Below are positions 1 to 10,498 of a stretch of 60,163 nucleotides of DNA, in pieces; within the stretch, counting starts at the first letter, position 1; each line of letters begins with the position of its first letter. This DNA comes from Desulfosporosinus sp. HMP52 (lineage in GTDB: Bacteria; Bacillota; Desulfitobacteriia; Desulfitobacteriales; Desulfitobacteriaceae). The translations under genes were made by a program, and so were the position numbers. The notes under the pieces are model-generated. The model was not told the origin of the DNA, made no database searches, and saw only the letters and a program-made list of their open reading frames with translations. The stretch spans positions 1-60,163 of the forward strand of contig NZ_JMGA01000059.1 of NCBI RefSeq assembly GCF_000765145.1. The letters run 5' to 3'.

Positions 1-470
1 TCAGTATAAATCAATACCTTATTGGAGAAGTAGCAAAAGAGAATCTTACTTTAAGCACTTTATTTGTAAAGTTATTCGCTTGCGAAAAGAATACCTTTTA
101 TAAGAACTAGGAATATTCCTTCTTCTAAGTATACCAGCTGGCAAAGGTTATGGATGGATGCTTTTAATGTTATACCCAATCATATATTTTTTCTTCTGGT
201 TCTAAAGAATTAATAATCATTATTTCAAAGTTCTGGAGTAATATTGAATTCTCTATCAAAGTAAGAATGTGCTATTAGTCCATTTCCGTCATTATTGGCA
301 ATCTGCTTATTGATTTCTCAACACAAAGTGGCAACTTGTCTGTACACATCCATTTAACTGGCGATGTTATATTAATGACATATAGATAACATTATCTATT
401 AGATCCAATAATCACATTGGAAGAGTACTTACGCAAAAAGAAAATTGAGAATGGTTGACTGAAAAATTGT

Positions 471-742
471 ATGAAAGAGTTCTTCAAAGTATGTTTTAGT
501 AAAAAGTTTAGCTTAATTGAGTTTTATAAATACAGGGATGAAATATTTCTTGAAATATTTCAGAATGATGAAATTATGTTGAAAAATTATAAGGATATGA
601 TAGATACTAACTCGGTAATACCATGAGTATGTTTTTTGTGTCACTGGGCTCACCAGAGAAAATTAATATTATAAGAATGGATAAAAATTTAAAATAGATA
701 ATAGTGATTCTGATAGAGAGATATTCGGATTTGAACTGGAAT
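471..742 (+). pseudogene. decayed fragment of an unidentified small gene
   Basis: An ATG at 471 opens a 51-codon frame that ends at a TGA at 624-626. Its translation is hydrophilic and rich in Asp, Glu, Lys, Phe and Tyr, like a real protein. Coding-like sequence continues in a shifted frame to about 742 (ending in the residues GFELE before a stop), with a further stop in between. This is what a small gene with frameshifts would look like. No family is recognised and chance cannot be excluded. Confidence 0.22.
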
Positions 743-1150
743 AAATGCATAAATTATTACTTTCGAGGTATATCAAATCCTGTGTAAGGAAATAGAATAA
801 AACCATAGAAAATTACAATAATTATTTTCCGCCAAGGCCTCACCAGGTTCGGGCGGCATCTTTTTTGTATCCTCAAGGCACGTTGAGACGGTGTGTTGTC
901 TTTCATTACCGAGAGGCTGGGAGCCTTTTGTAGAGCGGCTCTCTGAGGGAACGATGGGGATTTGTGTGGCGGGCTTATGGGACTGGATAAGTACAGGGGA
1001 ACATTCATGTGCGATAATTAAAATAAGATCCCGTTTTCCTGCAATTCGTAAATTTTTAATCCACTGCACTCTCTTCCGAGACAGGTGTATTCAAATTCTG
1101 TGACAACTGCTCAAACTATCCGAGATGACTGTGCTCTGTCAACGAAATAT

Positions 1151-1424
1151 TCAATTAGTTTTATTTCCTAAAAACTTCAGAAACTCTTTTGTAGTAACGC
1201 TATGGTGAATATATGAATTTGCTTTAAGAGATATAGCAAAATTTTTATAGAACTCAATAAGCACCTGTTTCCTATCAGCAGGACAAATATTCTGGTAAAA
1301 AGAACAGGTCTTCTGAAAATTATAAGTGGTTTATTCCTATGAGATTCTTAAAATTATTACCTACCCAAATTCTGGTTTGTAAAAAAATTTTATTCTCTCC
1401 TATATGCTCTTGTACATGGAAATG
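1151..1424 (-). pseudogene. frameshifted remnant of an unidentified protein
   Basis: On the minus strand a protein-like stretch beginning HFHVQEHIGENKIFLQTRIW runs from about 1424 to a stop near 1320. A second protein-like stretch, starting around FQKTCSFYQN and containing SYIHHSVTTKEFLKFLG, then runs in another frame to the TGA at 1151-1153. The two pieces abut, have similar composition and together look like the C-terminal part of one protein broken by a frameshift. There is no start codon with a ribosome-binding site, so this is a relic. Family not recognised. Confidence 0.4.
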
Positions 1425-1589
1425 GGTATAAAGATTATCTTTTGAAATTTAAATAGGAAGCAATTTTGAAATCGACTAGTTGACTAATGGATACTGTCAG
1501 GAACGGCGGCTGAAGCAGAGGAAATATCTGATAGTACAACAAAAAACAAGGATTAATCTTGATAGAATCGGAAGCTGGAGGTTCACGAT

Positions 1590-4500
1590 ATGTCCGTTAT
1601 GGTACTTTTAGCAAGTAAAGACGGCTCAAAAGTGGCGACTGTGGCTTGTCCTAAGTGTGGTAGAATAAGCCGTCAAATCTTGAGGGATGAGTACAAAAGT
1701 TCGCCTATTGCTGAATTACGCAGTGCGCATACTTGCCCAGTGTGCGGAACAACGTTTGCTTCGTCATCTTCTGCCGAGATTGCCAAGCACTCAGGTTCAT
1801 ATGCGCGTTATACTGCCCTAGGGGAGCAATCGTATAACTCGGATATTAGAACAACATACTCTACAATTCAAAGTCGCAGTTCTAAAACACCTAATGCAAC
1901 CCATATAGCCGCTGAGAAAAAAGATATTGCGCATCCAATAAATACGACAGAAGTAAAGATAATGGTTTGTAACGTAACTTTCCCTGGAAGCGCGCGTAGG
2001 TATGCCTATATTTCTGATGATTTAACCATCAAGGCAAACGACAAGGTAATTGTGCCTGTTGGTTTCGATAATGCCGAAAAAGACGGAATTGTAGTTTCTA
2101 CTGGCTTTTATGATCTAAGTGATGCCCCTTATCCCGTTGAAAAGACAAAACATATTATCCGAAAAGCGATATCGGCAAATTTGCAGCCGCCTCAAAATAT
2201 AACCGAACAACAAAGAGTACCCAATGTTTCAGTGGCACAACCAAAGATAACCTCAACAGCGATTGCTGATGCAGATCCGAAGACTCAAGCTTCCACATTA
2301 GATTCGGTTATTCAGGATACTGTTTCAATACCGAAAGCAATCCCTGTAGTCGATGGAGGACACTCAAACAAAGACGTTTTGAAGCGAAAGGCAGAGCATT
2401 GGAAAAAACAATTACTCGACCTTTCGAAGCGGAATAAAATGATAAGTTATCGGGAAACCAAACGTGCTACTCTGAAAATATTGGAGCCGGAGTATACGGA
2501 GTTGTTTAACCGTCTCGCTGTTGCCGAGGAAGAATTGACTTTTCAGCGCCCTATTGATAAGGATTCTGACCTCAGAACTTTTTCTATGCTTTCTCTCTTG
2601 GAAACATTGTCATACCCTATTCCTGTTCATGTCGGAGATATCAAGGCAGAAGGCTCGCTTCTTGAGCGGAGGATTGCTTTGAACAATCTTCGGTCAAAAT
2701 CCAAACTCGCCAGAGATGAACAAGGCACAAATATTCTGTACTTGTCATTTGGGTTCATTGAATGGAGAGAAAATAATTCTCCTAACGCGCAGTGGTTGAA
2801 GTCTCCAGTCCTAATGATGCCTGTTTCTCTGAAACTCGAATCTATTCAGGCGTCGTACACCTTGCTGCGTTATGACGATGATATTGAGGTAAACCCAACC
2901 CTTGATTATCTCTTCAACGAACGCTTTGGCATAGATTTGCCTACTTTTGAACTCAACGGCGAGGAAAGCATTGACCAGTACATGCAGACGATTGAGGAGA
3001 TTGCCGATCAATATGGCTGGAAGTTGCTTCGGGAAGTGAATCTTGGACTTTTGTCCTTCCTTAAGATAAGTATGTATCATGACCTTAATAATAACTATGA
3101 CCGTATGCTCAAAAACCCGGTAATTCGAGCTATAACAGGCGATACAAACGCCGCAAACAATATTCCGAGCGAATTGACGCAGTTCGACTTCGACAGAGTG
3201 TCTCCTAACGACTGCTATCAGGTTGTTAATTCAGACTCCAGCCAGCAGGAAGCAATTTTGCTTTCAAAAGCAGGGGTCAGTTTCGTTATGCAGGGACCTC
3301 CGGGTACGGGCAAAAGCCAGACCATCACGAATATTATTGCCGAAGCACTGGCAGACGGGAAGACCGTTCTCTTTGTCTCGGAAAAAGCAGCAGCTCTTCA
3401 GGTTGTCTATAAGAGGCTTGCTGAAGTTGGCTTAGATGATTTCTGCCTTGCGTTACATAGCCACAAGGCAAATAAGAAAGAGATTCTTGATAGTATAGCT
3501 GCAAACCTCAAGCTGCCTCGCAAGCGGATGAAGGACAGCGCAATGTTTGAACTGACTGAATTGTTTCAGGACAGACAGGTCTTGAATCAATACGTCTGCG
3601 AGTTGCACGAAGAAATTCTTCCCCTGGAGAAGAGTTTATATGATGTATTCGGAGAACTGACTTATTTACAGAATGCACCATACATTCAGTTCAATATCGA
3701 AGAACCGGCTTCGATTTCATCTTCAACATACAATAGGATGCTTTACCGCGTTAGCAATTATGATAAAGCCCTTAAGAGCCTTGGAATAAAACTTTCTGAG
3801 AATCCTTGGAACGGGACTGCTGTAAAGATGGTAACTCAGAGTTTCAGAGATGATTTGTCACAAAACACCTCCAACTTACCTGATTTTTTACTGGTATTGG
3901 CTGAATCCTTAACCGAGGTGATATCTTCATTTGATTTGAAGGATGCCTGCACTTGGTTAGGAGCTTTGCGTGTTGTTGCTCTATTCGATGCTATCGAAAA
4001 TACTCCTTTATTCCCGCTTAAGTGGTCACAAAAAGCAGAACGCAATAACCTGCTTGAAGAAGCAAAACGTGCAAAATTTGAAAAGCAAGAGTACCTGAAT
4101 GCCCTCAACGATGTGCATAGATATTTTAGCGACACAGTTTTCGATGTAGACTTATCGGCTTGGTTAGAAGCTATCCACCAAACGGCAATGAGCATAGTGA
4201 AAATTGATGCAAAGCTGAATGTTGAAGTTACCGAGATAATGGAACGTGCAGATGTACTCCAAGCATTTGCAAACGGTGTAATCGCACAGTTAGAAAACAT
4301 TATCAGGGCTTATGAAGTTGCATATAATTATTTGCCCATTAATGTCGCAACATTTGCAGACTTAGACGAATATGCTCGAACTCTTGCTGATGTCTTGAAT
4401 TCGCCTGTTGTCATACCAGCATGGTTCGGTGAACAATCAACTCTTGAAGCACAAAATATATTAGCAACAGCAAAGATTCATGCTGATACGCTATTCGCTT

Positions 4501-7500
4501 CGAATGCTTTGGTTGATAAGCAATGGGATAGTCATGACATTTTGACCCCAACTTACAAACATAGGGATTTAGTCAATGGGATTGTAGTTGACTTGAACTC
4601 AATCATAGATGCTTTCACACGGGGTATTGAAATATTCCCAATACAGAGTGATGCCAATGACTCTATCCTTGACATTAATGTAGCGTTTAAACATATAGCA
4701 GAACTTCTTGATTCGCCAAGGGTATTTCACAAATGGTTTAATAGCGTTGTATACGAAAAAGCAAAGCAAATGCTAAAGGTTGCCTCTACGCATGCCTCTT
4801 TGTTAATCGAAAAAGAGAATTGGCTCGCACTTCACCAATGGGATAATAAAGCATTGGATATTGATGCAGAAGGTATACTTTTTAGATTCAAAACGGAATA
4901 CACATCGTTTTTTAAGATTTTCAAATCCTCTTATCGTGCAGATATTAAAACTATAAGAGGGGTATCAAAAAAGGTAGGCACAAAATTCACCATCGATGAA
5001 ATCACAGAATTACTACAAACAATAATAGATATCTGCGCGGAGAAGAAATGGTTTACCGAATTCACAAAAGAGCTTTCAGAGTGCTTTGGAGATTTTTACT
5101 CTGGAAAAGAGTCAAACTGGTCAGCAATTGAGGCGGGGCTATCTTATGCTGATAGTATTCGTGCGCTGTTCCCCAATGTGCGTGTACCTAACAAAGTAAT
5201 AGATATGATTTGCGAAAAGACGTTACACACTGATGACTATACTGAACTTGGTAAAGTCTTTTCTATATATAACAATGTCAGTATTAAAAAGGTTGAAGAA
5301 CGTATTGCGATAATAAACGCAGATTATTCAAGTTATAGCATAAAGGAATCATTGCTTCCAACATTTACAAGAATGATAGAAACGTGTGAAGCGTTGATTT
5401 TACTGGTTCAAAATAATAATGAAAAATCATTATTTGAGCTAAACACTCTTGACGCTCTTATTACGATCATTACAGAAATAAATAAGTTGGGAGTTGTCTT
5501 TGAGAAGGTAGATATTTCCTCGTTGCTGAATAACATGATAAGTCTTTGCGAAGAAAAACGCTGGTTTGTAAAAAATCATTGTACGCTTAGCATGTATTTT
5601 GGTGAGCTATATGTTGGTCACGCTTCTGATTGGGATGATATTGAAACAGGTTTAACCTTTGTCAAACAAATTCATTCTGCCTTCCCTCAATCTACGGTAC
5701 CTAAAAACGTGATAGATTTGCTTTGCGATAAAGCAAATCATGATTACGATTATACTGAGCTGTATAATTCGCTGACTGTACTGAGCAGAGAAGCGCAAGA
5801 AGCTGTAAATGCAGATATAGCCAAGGTTATGTCGGATTATTCCAACAAAGACATACGAGAATTTCTAATGCCAAGTTTTATCCGTCTCCACGAACAAAGC
5901 GAGACACAAATAAACCTGATTTCACAGATGACCGTTCACGCCGTACAGCCAATTCCAAATAGTAGTTTACTTGGTAGGATTGTTGAAGCACACAAGGTAT
6001 ATGAAAAACAAATGGCACTTCATAGTACATATCAAAACTATGAAGGAAAATTCGGTAAGCTGATAGCTGGGCTAGAGACTGATTGGGTTTCCATTATTTC
6101 TGACTTGGAATCTGTATCGGTCTTGTTTTCACATGATAACTCAAACTTAATGACAGAAGCATTCATTGCACAGTTCTGTGAGGAAACTGATTTCAGGACG
6201 AAAATCACAGCAGCAAAATCCGACTTAAAGTATCGTATTGGCAAAAGTGAGCGGGGCTACGCGGAATTAAAAAGATTATTCGAGGCAGCTTCTGATTTTG
6301 ACAACGCTATGCTTGATAAGGTTGCCAGGAGAGTGGATGCCTGCCTCAACAACATAATGCTGCTTGACAACTGGATTTCGTGTGTCGAAACAAAAACAGC
6401 TTGCAATGAGTTAGGGCTTGCCGACTTTATTGATAAAATAGAGCAACATGACAATACGTTTGAAGATGTTGTTAGCATCTTCAAACGTGGTTTTTTTACT
6501 CTATGGGTGCGATCTGTAATCGGTAGTAAGAAGATGGTCGAGCAATTTCGGCGTCACAACCATGACGAGAAAATCAATAGGTTTGTCTCGCTTGACGAGA
6601 GGCAACTGCTCATAGCGCAGGAACGTATCAGGCAAAATGTTATCAACGGAATCCCCGACACAAACAGGGTTTTGTCTGCCAACGATGAACTCAGTATACT
6701 GCAAAAGGAAATCACGAAAAAACGCAAGATAATGCCGTTGCGTAAGCTGTTTAAGTTCATTCCCAACCTCTTGCTTAAGCTTAAACCGTGTATGATGATG
6801 TCTCCGCTCTCGGTGGCTTATTTCTTGGAGGCGGAGTCTTATGAGTTTGACATGGTCATTTTTGACGAGGCATCACAGATATTTCCCCAGGACGCCATTG
6901 GTTCTATTTTTAGAGGTAAGCAAGTCATCATTGCCGGAGATAGTAAACAATTGCCACCAACAAACTTTTTTGCAACCAGCACAAGCAACGATGATGATGA
7001 TTTTGACAAAGAAGGCGATGAAGCTGTCGGTATTGAAATTTACGATTCTATTCTTGAGGAAACAACAGGTGTTCTACCGAATCGCACCTTGCTTTGGCAT
7101 TATCGCAGCAAGCATGAAAATCTAATTGCTTTTTCAAATCAGGAAATCTATAAGAACGAACTTGTGACATTCCCAAGCAGCGTAAACAACGGTGTTGATA
7201 CTGGCGTTGAGTTTGTTTATGTAGAGAATGGTGTTTATGAGGGTAAAGGGCGAAATACTTCTGAAGCCCGTCGTTGCGTAGAACTTGTCAGGCAACACAT
7301 CGAGAAAACTCCAACTCGCTCTCTCGGAATAATAGCTTTTAGCGAGAGCCAGCAGAAAACCATTTCTCTGGAGATTCAGAAATTAAGGGAACAGCATCCT
7401 GAATACGAAAGCTTCTTTACTGAAGACAAAGAAGATGAGTTTTTTGTAAAAAATCTTGAAAATGTTCAAGGTGATGAGAGGGATACAATTATTTTCAGCG

Positions 7501-8792
7501 TAAGCTATGCTAAGACAAAAGAGCAACGAGACAACAATCGCCCTATGGCTTTGCGTTTCGGTCCCCTTGGGCAAAAAGGTGGAGAGCGTCGCCTTAACGT
7601 GGCAATTACCAGAGCAAAGTGCAATGTTAAGTTGGTTAGTTCTATATTACCTTCTGATATCGACTTGAGCCGCACCGGATCAGAGGGGGTTAAGATGCTC
7701 AGTCAGTATATCGAATTTGCTATGAACGGTTCGTCAACATTGCGTGCTGGTCAAACTGAAGCCGAGAAAGACGTGTTTCTGGATGTTGTGTCTGAGTTCA
7801 TTATTTCCCACGGGTACAAAATCAAGAAATATGTGGGTTGTTCGGGTTATAGAATAGACATCGCTGTCTTTCATCCCAACAATGATAACTGCTTCGTCGC
7901 GGGCATTGAGTGCGACGGCCCTTCTTATGCCGCGGCAAAAAGCGCCAGAGACCGCGATCGTTTGCGAAAGTCTGTACTCGAAACAATGGGATGGAAAATC
8001 TACCGTGTTTGGTCACCCGAGTGGATGGCGCGTCAGGATATTGAAGGTCAGAAAATGTTGACCTTTATTGATACCGCTATCAAAGAGTTCAAAGAAGTAA
8101 AAAAAGCGCAGGAGCCAGCACCACCAGATATAACTCCTTCTACTGAGCTGTTTGCTGAAGTGATTGAAGAGAACGAGGCTTCAGCGGTACAGTCTATGCT
8201 AACTTCGATTGAAACCAAAATGAGCAATCCATATGGCTTTGTTGAGTATAAGGAGGCTGTGTGGCACGAAACTCCCAATATTATAAAATTATACAACGAT
8301 GATAGGGTCGCCGAGGTAATCAAATATATCGTTGGAATTGAGCAACCAATATATGTTGATTTACTTTATCAGCGTATGGCAGGTACTTTTGGAAATCAAA
8401 AGGCAACAGCTCCAGTTAGAAATGCCGTGGACAGAGTTATGAAAAGCAATAGATTGAAAAGCATTATCATAAAAGATAAGGATGGCTTCATAACGCTTGC
8501 AGGCTTTCAAAAGTTGTATGTTAGAGTACCAGCAGAAGGTAGTTCGCCAAGACAAATCAATTTTATATCGCCCGAAGAAATTGGGCTTGCAATGCTGACT
8601 ATTACCGAGCAAACAATAGGATTAACTTCAGAAGGCTTAATTGATGCTACCGCTAAAGCGTTAGGGTATGCAAGGAAGGGTGAACGGATGATGACCTGTA
8701 TGAACAATGCGCTTGAGCGATTAGTTAAACAGGGGCGCATTAAACTCTATGATGGAAAAGTGCGCATAATGGGTGGTGAAAACCTTGGGTAA
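1590..8792 (+). CDS. giant DUF4011/SF1 helicase with Vsr-like nuclease and DUF3320-like C-terminus
   Basis: A 2400-residue predicted DNA/RNA-dependent ATPase and nuclease. In order: an N-terminal zinc ribbon (CPKC at about 21 and CPVC at about 50); a small beta-rich domain (about 125-195); a DUF4011-like region from about 265 (HWKKQLLDLSKRNKMISY); Walker A GPPGTGKSQT at about 568; a roughly 1,180-residue insertion; Walker B FDEASQIF at about 1757; the SF1 C-terminal half (QGDERDTIIFS about 1955, RRLNVAITRAK about 2000); a Vsr/DUF559-type nuclease fold (IECDGPSY, RDRDRLR, GWKIYRVWSPEW, about 2080-2150); and a DUF3320-like tail from about 2220. The ATG follows CTGGAGG. The 3' end overlaps the kinase gene. 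Related DUF4011-helicase-Vsr proteins are known from anti-phage systems; here the protein heads a nine-gene operon. The insertion contains internal sequence repeats. Confidence 0.9.
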   Translation: MSVMVLLASKDGSKVATVACPKCGRISRQILRDEYKSSPIAELRSAHTCPVCGTTFASSSSAEIAKHSGSYARYTALGEQSYNSDIRTTYSTIQSRSSKTPNATHIAAEKKDIAHPINTTEVKIMVCNVTFPGSARRYAYISDDLTIKANDKVIVPVGFDNAEKDGIVVSTGFYDLSDAPYPVEKTKHIIRKAISANLQPPQNITEQQRVPNVSVAQPKITSTAIADADPKTQASTLDSVIQDTVSIPKAIPVVDGGHSNKDVLKRKAEHWKKQLLDLSKRNKMISYRETKRATLKILEPEYTELFNRLAVAEEELTFQRPIDKDSDLRTFSMLSLLETLSYPIPVHVGDIKAEGSLLERRIALNNLRSKSKLARDEQGTNILYLSFGFIEWRENNSPNAQWLKSPVLMMPVSLKLESIQASYTLLRYDDDIEVNPTLDYLFNERFGIDLPTFELNGEESIDQYMQTIEEIADQYGWKLLREVNLGLLSFLKISMYHDLNNNYDRMLKNPVIRAITGDTNAANNIPSELTQFDFDRVSPNDCYQVVNSDSSQQEAILLSKAGVSFVMQGPPGTGKSQTITNIIAEALADGKTVLFVSEKAAALQVVYKRLAEVGLDDFCLALHSHKANKKEILDSIAANLKLPRKRMKDSAMFELTELFQDRQVLNQYVCELHEEILPLEKSLYDVFGELTYLQNAPYIQFNIEEPASISSSTYNRMLYRVSNYDKALKSLGIKLSENPWNGTAVKMVTQSFRDDLSQNTSNLPDFLLVLAESLTEVISSFDLKDACTWLGALRVVALFDAIENTPLFPLKWSQKAERNNLLEEAKRAKFEKQEYLNALNDVHRYFSDTVFDVDLSAWLEAIHQTAMSIVKIDAKLNVEVTEIMERADVLQAFANGVIAQLENIIRAYEVAYNYLPINVATFADLDEYARTLADVLNSPVVIPAWFGEQSTLEAQNILATAKIHADTLFASNALVDKQWDSHDILTPTYKHRDLVNGIVVDLNSIIDAFTRGIEIFPIQSDANDSILDINVAFKHIAELLDSPRVFHKWFNSVVYEKAKQMLKVASTHASLLIEKENWLALHQWDNKALDIDAEGILFRFKTEYTSFFKIFKSSYRADIKTIRGVSKKVGTKFTIDEITELLQTIIDICAEKKWFTEFTKELSECFGDFYSGKESNWSAIEAGLSYADSIRALFPNVRVPNKVIDMICEKTLHTDDYTELGKVFSIYNNVSIKKVEERIAIINADYSSYSIKESLLPTFTRMIETCEALILLVQNNNEKSLFELNTLDALITIITEINKLGVVFEKVDISSLLNNMISLCEEKRWFVKNHCTLSMYFGELYVGHASDWDDIETGLTFVKQIHSAFPQSTVPKNVIDLLCDKANHDYDYTELYNSLTVLSREAQEAVNADIAKVMSDYSNKDIREFLMPSFIRLHEQSETQINLISQMTVHAVQPIPNSSLLGRIVEAHKVYEKQMALHSTYQNYEGKFGKLIAGLETDWVSIISDLESVSVLFSHDNSNLMTEAFIAQFCEETDFRTKITAAKSDLKYRIGKSERGYAELKRLFEAASDFDNAMLDKVARRVDACLNNIMLLDNWISCVETKTACNELGLADFIDKIEQHDNTFEDVVSIFKRGFFTLWVRSVIGSKKMVEQFRRHNHDEKINRFVSLDERQLLIAQERIRQNVINGIPDTNRVLSANDELSILQKEITKKRKIMPLRKLFKFIPNLLLKLKPCMMMSPLSVAYFLEAESYEFDMVIFDEASQIFPQDAIGSIFRGKQVIIAGDSKQLPPTNFFATSTSNDDDDFDKEGDEAVGIEIYDSILEETTGVLPNRTLLWHYRSKHENLIAFSNQEIYKNELVTFPSSVNNGVDTGVEFVYVENGVYEGKGRNTSEARRCVELVRQHIEKTPTRSLGIIAFSESQQKTISLEIQKLREQHPEYESFFTEDKEDEFFVKNLENVQGDERDTIIFSVSYAKTKEQRDNNRPMALRFGPLGQKGGERRLNVAITRAKCNVKLVSSILPSDIDLSRTGSEGVKMLSQYIEFAMNGSSTLRAGQTEAEKDVFLDVVSEFIISHGYKIKKYVGCSGYRIDIAVFHPNNDNCFVAGIECDGPSYAAAKSARDRDRLRKSVLETMGWKIYRVWSPEWMARQDIEGQKMLTFIDTAIKEFKEVKKAQEPAPPDITPSTELFAEVIEENEASAVQSMLTSIETKMSNPYGFVEYKEAVWHETPNIIKLYNDDRVAEVIKYIVGIEQPIYVDLLYQRMAGTFGNQKATAPVRNAVDRVMKSNRLKSIIIKDKDGFITLAGFQKLYVRVPAEGSSPRQINFISPEEIGLAMLTITEQTIGLTSEGLIDATAKALGYARKGERMMTCMNNALERLVKQGRIKLYDGKVRIMGGENLG

Positions 8793-10476
8793 TAAAACCG
8801 TTATTAATTCAGAACTTCAGGGAACTCCGAAAACCGCAATCAACAGTGAAATTGTTGCCCAATATGAGCAACATATCGAGAGCGTATCTTCGACCAGTGG
8901 TCTTCTGGATGCCGGGACTATCCTTTGTGGGAAATACACCGTTGAGAGACGCTTGGAGGTCGCCTCTGGGGAAGCGGACTTGTATCTTTGTACATACAGA
9001 AACGATAAATATGTTGCAAAGCTGTATACGCGCAAGACAGCGATAAAGCAGGACGTAGTAAATCGGCTCCTGAAAATCAACTCGCCATTTGTTGCCAGGC
9101 TCTATGAGTCATCAACCCACAATGGTCTTCCTGTCGAAATTTTGCACTACTATAAGAATGGCAGCCTTCAGGGGAAAACCTGTTCTTATGATGAACTGGT
9201 TCGGATGATTATTCCCAATATCAACGAAGGTTTACGGGTACTTCATCAGGCAGGCATTATTCATAAAGACTTGAAACCGTCAAATATTATGATCTCAGAT
9301 GACGGAAAGACCGTTTCTATCATTGACTTCGGAATCAGTTCTGTTATGAGCGATAGTGGTTCTGTTGTTGTGACAAAGACTGGTATGACTCCAGAATACT
9401 CCGCTCCAGAAACATTCAAGAACTTATTCCTCGAAGAATCAGATTACTATTCCTTTGGAATAACGCTATTTGAGCTGTTTACTGGTTACGCGCCCTATGC
9501 CAATATGAGTGCCGAAGAAATCGGTCAGTATGTTTCCGTCCAGCGCATTCCGTTCCCTGAAAATATGCCTACGCTACTTAGCGATTTCATTTCAGCGTTG
9601 ACATATTACGACATTACATCTCGTGGCAATAAGAATAACCCGAATCGTCGCTGGACATACTCTGAGGTCAAAAAATGGCTTGCAGGTGAAAGCCTTGTTA
9701 TCCCCGGAGAGGGTGTTGGCAATGTTAGAAAAGGCGTAATGCCCCCATACCAGTTTATGAATGAGTCTATAACTGACCCAAAGGTTCTAGTTGAAGCATT
9801 CGCAAAAAACTGGGAAGAAGGTAAAAAGCATCTTTTCCGCGGTCATATATCGGCGCATTTCCGAATCTTTAATCAGGAAATTGCGAAGCAATGTTTGTCT
9901 GCCGAGGAAGAAGCCAGTAAAACTAACGGAAATGACGACATTATCTTTTGGAAACTTGTGTATAAATTGAATCCGAGTTTGAAGGGGTTTTATTGGAAAG
10001 GACGGACTTTTGAAAGTCTTCCCGCCCTTGGCCGTGATTTGCTTGACCACCTATGGAAGAAAGACAAATCACAAGACAAGTATTTTGAGACCGTTTTATC
10101 GGAAAAGTTACTGACCGAGTATGTTGCCATTGCCGCTCCCAAAAACGAACCTTTGAAAAAGGCAGCAGTGGCAATCGAGGAGTCTTATCAGCTTGAAAAG
10201 AACGAACACACAAACCTTATAAAAACCTTTTACCTAATGGCATATACCTTGTCAGGACAAAAGTTGCTCAACATTGAAGGACAGCAATTTCGAACGGTTG
10301 GAGAACTCGCCGGATATATGCGTGAGCGACTTGAAGAATCCTTTGAAGCCTTTGAGCGTCTTTGTCACAAACTGGTGGACTATGATGGGAATCTCGACAT
10401 TCAACTTGAAACGTGGCTTATTACTATCGGTAAGAAAAGGGAACTGGAAAACTGGCGCACTATGATGTGCGAATAA
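8773..10476 (+). CDS. Ser/Thr protein kinase with a C-terminal helical domain
   Basis: A 567-residue Hanks-type kinase. The kinase fold spans about 50-310: VAK lysine (YVAKLY), catalytic loop HKDLKPSN at about 165, DFG at about 185 and APE (YSAPE). The glycine loop is weak (SGEADLYLC in place of GxGxxG), so ATP binding may be atypical, although the other catalytic residues are present. The remaining 250 residues are mostly helical, with no membrane segment, and have no domain I recognise; they may dock partners. The start is GTG at 8773 or 8776, inside the end of the helicase gene, so translation is probably coupled. With the FHA protein and the PP2C phosphatase downstream it forms a write-read-erase set for phosphothreonine signalling. 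The natural substrate is unknown. Confidence 0.9.
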   Translation: MVKTLGNKTVINSELQGTPKTAINSEIVAQYEQHIESVSSTSGLLDAGTILCGKYTVERRLEVASGEADLYLCTYRNDKYVAKLYTRKTAIKQDVVNRLLKINSPFVARLYESSTHNGLPVEILHYYKNGSLQGKTCSYDELVRMIIPNINEGLRVLHQAGIIHKDLKPSNIMISDDGKTVSIIDFGISSVMSDSGSVVVTKTGMTPEYSAPETFKNLFLEESDYYSFGITLFELFTGYAPYANMSAEEIGQYVSVQRIPFPENMPTLLSDFISALTYYDITSRGNKNNPNRRWTYSEVKKWLAGESLVIPGEGVGNVRKGVMPPYQFMNESITDPKVLVEAFAKNWEEGKKHLFRGHISAHFRIFNQEIAKQCLSAEEEASKTNGNDDIIFWKLVYKLNPSLKGFYWKGRTFESLPALGRDLLDHLWKKDKSQDKYFETVLSEKLLTEYVAIAAPKNEPLKKAAVAIEESYQLEKNEHTNLIKTFYLMAYTLSGQKLLNIEGQQFRTVGELAGYMRERLEESFEAFERLCHKLVDYDGNLDIQLETWLITIGKKRELENWRTMMCE

Positions 10477-10498
10477 TTAAGAGGAAAGAGGTGATGAC

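Larger units (their letters stand above)
1..1589. other. gene-poor decayed left flank of the island
   Basis: No intact gene with a convincing ribosome-binding site is visible in this stretch. It is AT-rich and holds two short fragments that read like remains of genes (listed separately). Positions about 825-1000 are of clearly different composition (richer in G and C), with small overlapping reading frames on both strands that look like chance frames; it may be a fragment of a mobile element or structured RNA, but I cannot identify it. The ribosome-binding site of the first island gene lies at about 1575-1581. The picture is of a recombination-prone accessory edge. Confidence 0.55.

Noticed and set aside
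757-1103. Overlapping small ORFs on both strands near the left edge
   Set aside because: They overlap on opposite strands, lack convincing ribosome-binding sites and have biased, low-plausibility compositions. A group II intron or transposon fragment was considered, but no characteristic motif could be identified.
3836-4300. 154-codon ORF opposite the helicase gene
   Set aside because: It lies wholly within the helicase gene on the other strand and has Ser-rich antisense composition; there is no ribosome-binding site.
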